The notes beneath the pieces are model-generated. The model did not search any database and was not told the origin of the DNA. It saw nothing but the letters and a program-made list of their open reading frames with translations. This document shows, one piece after another, positions 11,401 to 36,412 of a stretch of DNA of 64,000 nucleotides (the first letter of the stretch is position 1; the number at the start of each line of letters is the position of its first letter). The position numbers were made by a program, and so were the translations under genes. Source of the DNA: Erpobdella octoculata (Eukaryota > Annelida > Clitellata > Hirudinida > Erpobdellidae); NCBI GenBank assembly GCA_963978895.1, contig OZ022247.1, forward strand, positions 3,658,452 to 3,722,451, written 5' to 3'.

Positions 11401-11462
11401 TGAGACATTCTATAGAACATCTTCGGCACGTATATTCGCTACTACTGGAAGGTGAACAATGA
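8429..11462 (+). CDS. CCDC96: CCDC96/CFAP184-like ciliary coiled-coil protein
   Basis: Ten exons join in phase: 8429-8446, 8510-8594, 8939-9070, 9138-9310, 9381-9552, 9702-9889, 9997-10116, 10401-10493, 10966-11103, 11259-11462 (440 aa). The N-terminal third is acidic and low-complexity. From about residue 137 it is coiled coil, with QFRLAECLRKKRGDE, then LDFEQLKIENQTYNEK (around residue 305), then VQVLTHTKEKL and GGLIDNEILLKDF. These are hallmarks of the CCDC96/CCDC113 domain; VQVLTHTKEKL favours CCDC96 over CCDC113. In ciliates and vertebrates CCDC96 and CCDC113 form an axonemal complex near the nexin-dynein regulatory complex and radial spokes; that role is family knowledge. The start is the ATG whose six-codon exon splices in phase 0 to the next. 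AATAAA at 11560 is a likely poly-A signal. Exon 1 and the exon 4 donor are the least certain points. Confidence 0.86.
9641..9718 (+). repeat. 31-bp tandem duplication across CCDC96 exon 6 acceptor
   Basis: TTTTATTTTTCGAG followed by TGAATTT occurs at 9657-9677 and again at 9688-9708, and an earlier half-copy starts at 9641. The repeat unit includes the 3' splice site (AG at 9700-9701) and resembles the first 17 exon bases, so an upstream decoy acceptor lies at 9669-9670. Confidence 0.8.
10132..10215. repeat. 27-bp tandem repeat in CCDC96 intron 7
   Basis: Three imperfect copies of ACCATGTTATCTCATACAG plus TACCACAT, starting about 15 nt after the donor at 10117. Each copy contains ACAG, a possible weak acceptor. 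Confidence 0.8.
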
Positions 11463-11860
11463 GGTCATGACTTATGTGGGCCTGATAATTTTTAGCGAGT
11501 TAAATGGCTCAGTTATTATTCATACCTATTGGTAATACTAATTTTTTTTAGATCAATTGAATAAATCATATCTCTGCTTATTTATAATTTTAAACAATAA
11601 AATTCACAAACTCTCGAACTCATCTCATTCGACCTTCAAGATGGGCGTGTCTAAGTTTTTGGTGATGGACAGCCATGACAAAAAAAAAATTAACCGATAT
11701 GACAGGGACCCGCTATCTGCCACGACTCAAAAGTTATGTTAAGGCACTTTAGAGCATCCACTTAAGCTACATAGGGTTAGTCTCTTCTGCCTTTTTTTTG
11801 AATGGATATTGAAAACTACAACAACAACAAATAGGAGTTTTAATTTATTTAGATGAACTT
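11463..11860. other. Intergenic, tail-to-tail CCDC96/EXOSC7
   Basis: 398 bp between two convergent stop codons. It holds a plus-strand AATAAA at 11560 for CCDC96 and a minus-strand AATAAA (forward TTTATT, 11844-11849) just after the EXOSC7 stop. The 3' UTRs are therefore short and may overlap. Nothing else was seen. Confidence 0.6.
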
Positions 11861-14800
11861 TCACCTCAAGAAGCCACAGTCAAAAGAACATTTAAGATGG
11901 GTATCCAACGAGAGTACAGATTTTTCCTTGTGAAGGGCTCTCATAAGGCGTTCGTTGAGCGTCGTCCCCACTCTTTTTCCAATCTAAAATTAAAAAGGTC
12001 GCAGCTTGTACGTCTAAGCAAACCAATAATCATAAAAGTAACCAATATTTTGATTTAATCTATCATATAAAAATACATGTTTGTATGCATTTATGTTCAT
12101 TCTATGGGCATTAAATTAAAACAACTAAACCAATTTTTTTTTGAAAATTAGTACATTAGAAGAGCATGGTCAGGTGGTGGTTTGTGTCCACTTTGTAGGC
12201 AAATATCTGACGATGGGTTGGTGTTATAAGGCCAGAAAAAAAAAACCTGGGCAATGCTGGGTAGCCCGGCTAGTACATTATAAAATCAAGAAATAGAAAA
12301 TACAACTTTTAGCCATAACTTTCATTGTAACATGCCATAGCAAAATTAAATTTAACAACTCCGAGAAGAGCAACTTACTTCGATTACTTTGATAATATTG
12401 CTCGGACTCAGACTTCCAAAGCCTTCTTGTTCAATCCCAGTAACGATTTCTTTGTTTAATACGCCCATAATAAGCCTTAAAATGAGTGAAATGAAAGTGA
12501 CATAATAATTATTTCCATTTTATAACAGTGGCAAAACAAGATTAAAAGTATACATACCTTGCTGTGATGCAAGATTCCTCTTCCATGGTTGCATCTACAA
12601 TGTAGCAATCCTTGACCTATTATATAAAACAAAATTAAGGGCTTTTAAGGTTCATTTGTAATTTTTGTAAGAATTAAATGTTCATGTTGTAAGATATACA
12701 TGTCAACACGCGTAAAGCCAACGTTATCAAAATAATTATACAAACCAACCTTATTAATCGTAACAAGACACGGAGCATTTTTCACATCAAGCTGGAAGCA
12801 GTTGAACGGATCGTCGGACACTTCCACATCAGCCTCTCCGTGTTCCACTCCAGCTACCGTTAAGTTTGGTATTCTATTAAAATGACGGGATTGGGATCAA
12901 ATTTATTCTAACATACAATAACTGAAATTTTACTAAAACAGCATCTAAAACAATCAAAAAGTTAACTCAGTACCTGGCATTATAAAGCGCTGCTTTCACT
13001 GCCAAAGATACAGCATCATATAAGTTGCCTCCAACTTCAAGAATCTGTTAAAAAATGTTTAGGAACAAACAGATAAAACAACAGAATAATATACCATGTT
13101 GATTTATTTATTTTTAATCAATAAATTATTAATTAATTACTCAGCACCTTTCAAACAAAATGTTGCAAAATCTCATTACGACTGACAACATCTACGAAAA
13201 TAATTCGGTTTTAATAAGTTCTCTTAAAACGCTAAAGAGTGGCATTGAATTTTTCAGAGCCGTAGGTTACGTATTTCAGCAGCGCTTGAAAAAAAAAATT
13301 ACTAACCAAAATATCAACATAAAGACGCCAGCATTTCTTGCCCGGTGAGATGCACAGTTTTTTCAAATCGATCGTCGATTCTTCACTGTAAACATTAGCA
13401 AGCATGCAGCTGATGCTTTCACCCAAGGCTTCTCCTCCTCTTCCTTCAAAACTTGGAGTGGCATTTGCCGAGCTGGAGATTTAGAATAAAACTGACGACA
13501 TTAAAAACCCCATCAACTGAGTGGAATAATAAATAAGTCACAGATAAATCGGCCATAAATAAATAGGTCAACTGATAAAAGATTCGATTTACTGTTTAAT
13601 TAATTTACACTTTTATTAAGCCTTCAAACAAGCAAAGGACGTTATAGTGACACTAAATCCTCAAACGTGAGAACTTTCTTATTCTGCACTCCACAACACA
13701 CGAGTGCTTCTTCTTTATTCTGCACTCCGCAATAGGCATTTGTTACTACTTTCTTGTACACTTCACTACACTCAGGAACACAAGCTGGTGACAAAAGTCA
13801 GATTTAAACCACCCATGTAGCATTAGCACTAACAACTTTGGTTACGAAACCTCAGACACATGGTAGCCTCCCCATCATTAGTAATTATATCTATTTTGTG
13901 CTAATTAAACTGACAGTAATTTTCAGAACACAAAAACCGTAAATAAATCCATTCTTGATTTTTTTTACAAAAAAAATTATATTAGTTATATATAACTAAA
14001 TATATCTCAACTTGTACTCCATTTAAAATTATTGCATTACTACTGTAAATCAGTAAGTCATAAAAACTAACCAATCAACAAAAAAGTTCATAAAAACTAA
14101 CCAATCAACAAAAAAGTTCAAGCATCCCTGGTTTGGTTTATATGAGAGAGGTTCGCTTATTTCAGCTTTGATACTTACTAAAACATCTGTATTTGCCTGG
14201 TTAAAAAAAAAATAAACAATTGAAATACTAAAAGTTTTAAAAAAAAAATTTCAAAAATATTTCTATAATAATAATAAAAATTATACCATTAAAAATTGAA
14301 ATCATATAAATTATTTGAATAAAATGAGGATGCAATAATTTAAAACATTGAAAACAGACAATTCAAATTTCGTATATAATACAATATCCTGGCATAATCA
14401 AACTGCTAGTCATTTGAAGTCCATCATCTCAAACCAGTACTTCACAGGGAGTTAAAAGTGGTTTCGTAGAAAGCCTCTAATTTTCCACGAGGTGAAAGTG
14501 GTAAACAACTTCTTAAAAATGTTTTTAATTATAAGATCTGATGTAGCTTTGGTCCTAATAAGCTGACTCTGCCAGTTTATTTCATACTGGTTGAAGAACT
14601 TAGCCAGTATTTGTTGGACAAACACAAAATAGAGTTATCTAGAAAAAAATAAAAATAAAATATTTCAGCTCACCAGTCTTAGTCGAGCAGATCCGCAACT
14701 CTGTGGGATCATATCGGTTTCCAGTTCCATGCATCGATAATCTTCATGATCTCTACCATCTAATCTGACATGGTGCTGGTGTTAATCACAAACTTAGTGT

Positions 14801-16426
14801 GATTAGTAAATGACTAAAATGTCTTATTTATAAATTAACTAACGGGATACATGGTGTTGCCCAAGATTTTTAGAGGTTTTTATATAGTTTTTCTCTCTCC
14901 CCTGTTTCTTTCCCCACTTGCTTTCCCACTCCCTTTCACTTTAGAGGTTATATACGAATAAGTCATAGGGATTCAACAATATGTCCAATAAGTTGAAAAA
15001 TAAGTCTGATTTATGTGAAATTCAGATACTTTTTCTAGAGATATTGTCATTTTTCTGAAGTGTTGTGACTTTTCAGAAAAATTTCCAAATATCCCAGAAC
15101 TTTCTCTGGAGCTGATTAAAACTAAATGTTCTGAAGACAATTATTTCAAAATCCGAACGAAAAACATCCATGCTTACAAAAAACTTTTTGAAAAAGGAAT
15201 AGTTGATGCTGCACTCAGTGCAAATAACCGCATAAGTTCTGAATATGATACATAGTGGTCACTGCTTTTAGCAGATTTGCATAGGATGGTGTTAGGAAAC
15301 GGGTGCCAATTAAGGTTTTAATAAGTGTAATGTGGAGATTCCTTTTAACTTTTAAACTAAACTTTATTATTCTTTAGCTCCAGGAAGTTAGCAACGTTTC
15401 GGGCAACGATTTCCGGCAATTATTATTTGTCACTAGGAAAGTGTAAAATGTAATTAGATATTTGAATTCTACGTTAAATTTGCTATAAGAATACATTTGT
15501 TTGAAGGGACGGATAATTTTATTATTTTTTTGATCAAGTTGTTTCTGATTGGCTGTGTCGGTAACATATTTGTAAGGTCAAGTCGTGGAAGGCATTTTTC
15601 ACAAAGTGTCAATAAATATTTAAAAATAATTTTTGCACTGTTCAATCAAGCTTATATTTCTCTACAAGAAAACAGTTGTTTGAAGGAGCGGACAATTTTA
15701 GTTTATTTTTTGTTTAATTAATTTGTGGCGATTCGGATCGATTGAAAGCGGAAGCATTTCTGTAAATGACGTTTATTATTTTTTGTCACTAGGAAAGTGT
15801 AAAATGTAATTAGATATTTGAATTCTACGTTAAATTTGCTATAAGAATACATTTGTTTGAAGGGGCGGATAATTTTAATTTTCTTTGGATTAATTTGTTT
15901 CTGATTGGCTGTGTCGGTAACATATTTGTAAGGTCAAGTCGTGGAAGGCATTTTTCATAAAGTGTCAATAAATATTTCAAAATAATTTTTGCACTGTTTA
16001 ATCAAGCTGATATTTTTCTACAAGAAAACATTTGTTTGAAGGGGCGGACAATTTTAGTTTATTTTTTATTCAATTAATTTGTGGCGATTCGGAGTGAAAA
16101 TAGACATCGTTTCCCGCTTCGTTGCTAACTTCATTCACCTTTATTCTTTTGCTGATTTTATTATTGCGGTAATTCCCTGGTTTCGGTATCGAAATCGGAC
16201 CAGAACGCTACACAGACTAAAAGATTAGAATAAAACTTTTTTCTAATGAACCAAAGTCCAAAAATATAACCAGTCGAATCAGTAGTAGTAGTGTAGTGAC
16301 TACATGACTACACACTACACTACACTGTTGTAGTCATTTCACGTTGCACAAAAATACAACTTTTCTAACCTGGATACCGTGAACAATAAAGGTTTTTTCG
16401 CCTTCACTCAAAAACAATTCGGCCAT
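11861..16426 (-). CDS. EXOSC7: Exosome complex component RRP42 (EXOSC7)
   Basis: Nine exons on the minus strand: 16370-16426, 14674-14775, 14102-14196, 13307-13472, 12974-13044, 12750-12873, 12558-12616, 12379-12475, 11861-11983 (297 aa; human is 291). The protein is an RNase PH fold: VHGIQ, VRLDGRDHEDYRC, SCGSARLRLANTDVLVSIKAE, FFVDCSANATPSFEGRGG, LCISPGKKCWRLYVDIL, GGNLYDAVSLAVKAALYNAR, VSDDPFNCF, CLVTINK, YIVDATMEEESC and GKRVGTTLNERL, all in the order of human EXOSC7. It forms part of the six-subunit RNase PH-like ring of the RNA exosome, which processes and degrades RNA in nucleus and cytoplasm; in animals the ring is catalytically inactive. Intron 1 (14776-16369) holds Helitron remnants and a tandem duplication. 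Intron 8 holds a complete small Helitron. The exon 3 donor is duplicated in tandem. Confidence 0.95.
12059..12273 (+). mobile_element. Short non-autonomous Helitron (215 bp)
   Basis: A complete element with the expected structure. It starts TCTATCATATAAAAATACATG after an A. It ends with a hairpin (ACCTGGGCAATGCTGGGT), 7 nt, and CTAG followed by T. It sits in the last EXOSC7 intron, on the opposite strand to the gene. It has no coding capacity, and its termini match the longer copies at 6744-7915 and 7305-7653. Confidence 0.8.
14061..14120 (-). repeat. Perfect 30-bp duplication spanning EXOSC7 exon 3 donor
   Basis: Forward 14061-14090 and 14091-14120 are identical. Each copy carries the last exon bases (encoding NFFVD) and a GTTAGT donor. 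The upstream donor restores the human-like FFVDC junction. Use of the second donor would add exactly 30 nt, ten in-frame codons without a stop. Confidence 0.9.
14838..14955 (-). mobile_element. Helitron-like 3' end remnant in EXOSC7 intron 1
   Basis: Forward AACTAACGGGATACATGGTG, then TTGCCCAAGATTTTTAGAGG, is a decayed copy of the minus-strand terminus at 6742-6785. It runs into CTCTCTCCCCTGTTTC, the degraded minisatellite. The CTAG is changed to CTAA. Confidence 0.55.
15005..15255 (+). other. Unassigned exon-like open stretch
   Basis: An open frame of about 80 codons ending in TAG at 15253-15255, with an acceptor-like CTTTTCAG at 15069-15076. After that AG the frame encodes EKFPNIPELSLELIK and further lysine-rich sequence. 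It lies on the plus strand inside EXOSC7 intron 1, beside a Helitron end. I do not recognise the protein. It could be a captured gene fragment carried by the Helitron, a decayed transposase, or chance. Confidence 0.25.
15425..16098. repeat. 357-bp tandem duplication in EXOSC7 intron 1
   Basis: Two copies with a period of 357 bp: CACTAGGAAAG at 15431 and 15788, and GTGGCGATTCGG at 15724 and 16081. Each copy also has an internal two-fold structure (TTTGTTTGAAGGGGCGGA and CAGTTGTTTGAAGGAGCGGA), so an older duplication lies inside the newer one. Confidence 0.85.
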
Positions 16427-16569
16427 ATTATAATACTATTAATAATACAATAAATAACAACTAAGCATTAATGTACGTAATTTAATTATCACCCCACGCC
16501 ACAATTTGTAAACAAAAACAAAAATAAACATAGATAGTAGAGAGAAAACTATATCATAGTCTCTATTTC

Positions 16570-16795
16570 AAATTCAATTCCGCTCCCGCTCGGTCTCCCG
16601 TTCCCGATTGTTCTCCCGTTTCTGTTCCCGCTTGCTTTTTTGTGTTTGCTTGCTCTCCCGTTCCCATTCGCTTTTCTAATCCTGATCCCTTTTCAGCTCC
16701 TTTTCCGCTTGCTTCCCCGCTCCCGCTCTTTTTCTTTCTTCCACTCTCTCCTGGCCCCTCTTATTAATCCATAAAACGTAAACTAGATTTGCTAA
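16570..16795 (-). mobile_element. Helitron-like internal fragment
   Basis: Degraded CCGCTCCCGCTCGGTCTCCC-type repeat followed by CATAAAACGTAAACTAGATT. The second block also follows the minisatellite in the Helitron at 7277-7300, so both belong to the same family. Neither terminus is visible. Confidence 0.5.
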
Positions 16796-16802
16796 AAGCT
16801 GC

Positions 16803-17040
16803 TTGAAGCCTTCAAATTTTGTCAAAATCTATAAATCTGACACAATAATGACAAACAAATTTGCTCATCCCGTTTTGGAACCCCTCCATTTTGCTAATCC
16901 TGTATCTGCCTTTGCTACAAAAAATTGTCTTTTTGGCTATATGGTCAATCAAATGACAGATATGTGCATTGTTTTAACTAAATGGTTGATTAGAAGACCA
17001 ACTGGGAACGATATAAAGCTCAGTGAGATTTTAACACATC
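16803..17040 (+). pseudogene. Unrecognised ORF fragment cut by hAT insertion
   Basis: An open frame with composition like real protein (KNCLFGYMVNQMTDMCIVL is a typical stretch) runs up to the hAT element. It resumes after the element for about ten codons before a stop. It directly follows a Helitron fragment, so it may be host sequence captured by a Helitron, or part of an old transposon. I do not recognise the family. The insertion shows that it is not functional as a simple ORF. Confidence 0.3.
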
Positions 17041-18174
17041 CAGGGGCGTCATTTCAACAAAATCTTGGGGGAACAAAAAAATTTTCAAACCCACAAATTC
17101 CAAAATTTTATCTTCGTAATGCTATACTTTTCCTCCTAAAATAGAAAATAGTTAATAACTGAGGGGGGTATTCATAAATACTTTTTCCAAAAAATTCAGA
17201 ACCTTATACTCTTTCCCCCAAAAAAGTTTTAGCCAGTGGCGGATTTATGGGGAACCAACGTCGTGCGCCGCATTTTGTCCTCTCAATCCTCTCAAAATAT
17301 TTTTTTTATTAACTTATCATTGATTTTCAAATTGTCAGATGCATATTTATATAAGTAAAAATGTAACGGTTCGTTTGTTATATGTCAGAGAGAATTGACA
17401 AAATTCAGGAAATGAATTTTACACTGTTTACAAATTTGCAGTAACAATGAATGCCGTTCCTAATGAAAAACTAGCAATTCCACAACGTAGACAGTCTCTA
17501 AAAGCTCTATAAAAAGCGTTTTTAAATGTTCACATTGATTGATTGAAAAAAAAGTTTAAAAAACAACACCTCAAGAATATTATAATATTATATTATTGTT
17601 TATTTTTGGATTTTTGGACAAAATTGAAAATCATATGACAGACAACCTATATAACCCCAATTAATGTTTCATTTTTGCTGTGTATAATTTTATATTTTAA
17701 AATCTTCAAAATCTCAAAGGAATACATGAGAATGTATTTAAATCTTACTTTGAAGCTAATATATTATCACCTGTTGTTTTATTTACCAAATATTAAGACT
17801 ATAAAAATGGATATTGCTATTTTTTAGTATTTATTGAATTACTTGCCTAGTTTGTGTCAATTGTTTTAATTTTTTGAGCAACTTTTGTACACTCTTAAAG
17901 TTAAAATTACCAGTTATGAAGGTGAAGTTGCTTTAGGACAGAGTCTGTGTTATAGTGAATCAACAACATTCACTCGTAGTTTGTGACTGAGAAATCAATT
18001 GACATTATTGAAAATTATCAAAATTGAGCTATAGCAGTTACATGTATTTAATTTTTTTATAGTTACTTTTGCAAAAACCTCTCCAAAAATATGGTAACTA
18101 ATTTTTCAAAAAATAATTTTTTTTAAATCTTTGGGGGGCAATTGTCTTCCCTGCCCCCGCAAATGACGCCCCTG
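17041..18174. mobile_element. hAT-type non-autonomous element (1134 bp)
   Basis: Terminal inverted repeats are CAGGGGCGTCATTT at 17041-17054 and its exact complement at 18161-18174. The flanks are a perfect 8-bp target duplication AACACATC (17033-17040 and 18175-18182). CAGGG ends plus an 8-bp duplication are diagnostic of hAT superfamily elements. No transposase ORF is present. A CAGTGGCGGATTTATGG motif at 17234 looks like the end of another MITE family nested within. A degraded relative lies at 35493-35784. Confidence 0.92.
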
Positions 18175-18561
18175 AACACATCCCCAATAGTTTAAACCTA
18201 TATGGATGTTGACAGACGCATTGCGTGAAGCAGCTGTTGCTGATGCAGGTGCGCTCGATGATCAAATGCAAGTCAAGACAAGTCATGCGTGAAGCTAACC
18301 TTTCCTTTTGTTGTTTAAAATTTGAACGGAACAGAAATGTGTGACACGAATATTTATCTTTTTATTTTTTATTTAATTTGATCGAGTGTCTTTGGTGAAG
18401 CAGACGACAAAAACTTTTATGAATTTGGAATTTAGATAGAAGTGTTTTAGATCCGTGTGTAATATATTTAGCTCAACAAGCTTTTCGATCAATTATTCCG
18501 TGTACATATTATATTTTGATACACTAAAAACAAATTTTATCGATTTACCAAACACTGCAGA

Positions 18562-33910
<15,349 letters not shown>

Positions 33911-34259
33911 TTGCTGCTACTTGAGAATTTCGGGACGGTATGTTTATCAAAAATATTAACAGCCAATTCGGTATTCTTAAAGGGACTTTTGAGTCTTTGT
34001 TTTACTAAGTATGTTTTATTAAGCAATAATAACAGTCCATACATATTTATTACTGGATCTTTTAGCTTCACTTTTTTTTATGATAGAACTTCACAAAAGT
34101 TTGAGTCAATCATGAATTATACTATCACTTAATTAATACCCTGTAATTTTTCAGTTTGGATTTGTTTTAATTAAACATTTATTTTCAGTTTGCTTGCAAT
34201 ATTTTCTACATAAACACTCATCTGGTTTTTTTAATGTTCACATTTGAATCACAATATTG

Positions 34260-34640
34260 TTGAGTTCATATATAAATTATGATGATATTAATAAGTTGAT
34301 GTTTATATCCAAATTACGGTACTATTAATGAATTGATGTTTATATTTAAATTATGATGATATTATTGATAGGTTGATGTTCATATTTAAATTATTATGTC
34401 TACTGCTAAATTGATGTTTATATTTAAATGTTGATGTTGATAAGTTGATGTTCGTATCTAAATTATGATATTTTTGTTAAATTGATGTTTATATTTAAAT
34501 TATGATGATATTATTGATAAGTTGATGTTCATATTTAAATTATGATGTCTATTGCTAAATTGATGTTTATATTTAAATTTTGATGTTGATAAGTTGTTTA
34601 TATTTAAATTATGATATTATTGATAGTTAATGTTCATAAT
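34260..34640. repeat. AT-rich tandem repeat TTGATGTTTATATTTAAATT
   Basis: About ten diverged units of TTGATGTTTATATTTAAATT plus ATGATGATATTATTGATAAG, period 40-60 bp, downstream of the receptor gene. No coding function. Confidence 0.8.
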
Positions 34641-35084
34641 TAAATTATAAAATTAATGATGTTAATTAAAATTTTGAATCAGACTCCTACAGAACAAGTC
34701 ACCAATTAAACACAAGCGAAAACGTTGTCTTTGGTGGAAAAGAGAATCACGGATACAGATCTGCAGAAATCATGTGATTTCACACAACATAAAATGCTGC
34801 TGTTCAACGAAAACGTGCAAATACCAAAAAGACTTAGCGTGTTACGTGATTAGCTATTTAATATGTTTTTTGCTGTGATAGTTTTCATTTTTTGTTTTTG
34901 TTTAATACTTGATACATAATTTCATATCATCATAAATTTTCTTTTGGGCTTTTAAACTGTTTGTCAAGAATGCTCCTTCAGCCGACTTTCTTTTCATAAT
35001 TATAATTTATTTTTAAATCTCTTAAATGAGTTAGCACCTCAAATCTTGATTTGCTGTTTTTATTCATTATTTTATTTAGCTTTG

Positions 35085-35462
35085 TGGTTCGGGCCGATAG
35101 AATAGAACCACCGTGTATCCTCCTATGCGTGTCGTAAAAGGCGACTAAAGGGAGGTTCGCAGGAAGGGCATCCGGGTAAAACTTTGCTCCAAATTCCATA
35201 TGGGTAACAAAACAAAGAATTTCCTGCTGGCTCGGACGTCGCCTGATCAAACAAGGTTGACAAGGTCCGCGCTTCCTTTTCTGGGCCTAGACGGAAGGGA
35301 AAAGTTAGCTATGGGCTTGAAGAAGAATTTATGAGCTCGGCCTGAAGCGACAGTCTGCCCTGGATTGTGACTTGTGGAGGGGCCTGATATGGAAAAAACG
35401 TCCAACCCTAGCATAGCGTGGAATAGGGACGTTTAAAAAATAAATGATGATGATGATGATGA
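35085..35462 (+). mobile_element. RTE-like LINE 3' end (or derived SINE)
   Basis: GC-richer sequence with TGCGTGTCGTAAAAGGCGAC, then GCATCCGGGTAAAAC, then CATAGCGTGGAATAGGGACG, ending in AAATAAATGATGATGATGAT. A GAT/ATG microsatellite tail after such sequence is typical of RTE-clade 3' ends. No ORF remains. Family assignment is from recalled pattern only. Confidence 0.5.
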
Positions 35463-35492
35463 AGGGGCTATGCATAGATTAATGCATTTGAC

Positions 35493-35784
35493 CTAGGAGC
35501 GTCATTTCAGCGATTCCTTGGGCTTTCCGATAATTTATTGTGCACACATTTTCTAAAAAATCTATACTTTTTGCCTCCAAAAAAATAGCTGATGACCGAG
35601 GGGGGTAGTTGGAGGTACATTTTCAAAATTGTTTTTTAAACTCAATACACTTTTGCCTCAAAATATAGCTGATGACTGGGGGGTTATCGGACGAACTTTT
35701 TCAAAAACTTTCTATTTTATATCAATTTTTTTCAAAAATCTGTAGGGGGAACCGCTCCATCTGCCACCCCAAATGACGCCCCTG
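35493..35784. mobile_element. Decayed hAT-type MITE
   Basis: The left end CTAGGAGCGTCATTT and right end AAATGACGCCCCTG match the inverted repeats of the 17041-18174 element. Flanks ATTTGACC and ACTTGACC differ by one base, consistent with an 8-bp target duplication. Interior fragments (GATGACCGAGGGGGGTA) also resemble those of the larger element. Confidence 0.75.
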
Positions 35785-36412
35785 ACTTGACCCTGTTCAT
35801 TAAAGCTCTATGCCCAATATAACCACTTTGTTCTGTCCCCATGGTCATGAGGGACAAGAAACTCGCTTCTTAATTGGCCAGCTATTGGACAATAATACAG
35901 TGATAACAAAGAAATACTGCACTTTGTGGTCCGATTAATAGCTGAAATACCGTATTTAAAACAAATCGTTTTAAATAAATAATTTTTTATGCAATAAAAA
36001 AATACAAAATAAAAACAATTTAAATGTTTAATGATAAAAACTTGTCCAGGGAGATTAAAACTCTCAAGTTTATATTTATTTCAACATGATTACATCATTA
36101 AATATTAAAAATGCATCAATTTAGAAGTGGCAGCATTACTGTAAGGGAGATAGGTAAAACACGCTTGGATAACACGGTGCCATCTGGTACAAAGGTTTTC
36201 TAATTTGAAAGTTAGTTATTGACACATCTAAAAAGCAACCGAAAATAACATCACAATTGTGTAAAAGCTTTGCTTATTATTGCTTGGCCATATTAAAACA
36301 GATGTTTTTGCCTTAAAAAAATTATTACAATGTAAAATGTGCCCAAATGATCATCAGATTTAGTGAGTAAGCAGGTAGCTCCTAATCCACTTGCGATAAT
36401 TAAATAAACAAA

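Larger units (their letters stand above)
16427..18561. other. Intergenic, EXOSC7/receptor head-to-head
   Basis: 2.1 kb between two divergent starts. It contains a GC-rich Helitron fragment (16570-16795), an unrecognised ORF (16803-17040), and a hAT-type element (17041-18174). The remaining 18183-18561 is unique AT-rich sequence that should hold the receptor promoter and 5' UTR. The EXOSC7 promoter should lie in 16427-16560. Confidence 0.5.
33911..36412. other. Intergenic, receptor/macrodomain gene tail-to-tail
   Basis: 2.5 kb with no exon seen. It contains a degenerate tandem repeat (34260-34640), an RTE-like LINE 3' end (35085-35462), and a decayed hAT-type MITE (35493-35784). The remainder, about 35800-36412, is unique AT-rich sequence that should include the macrodomain gene's 3' UTR. 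Confidence 0.55.
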
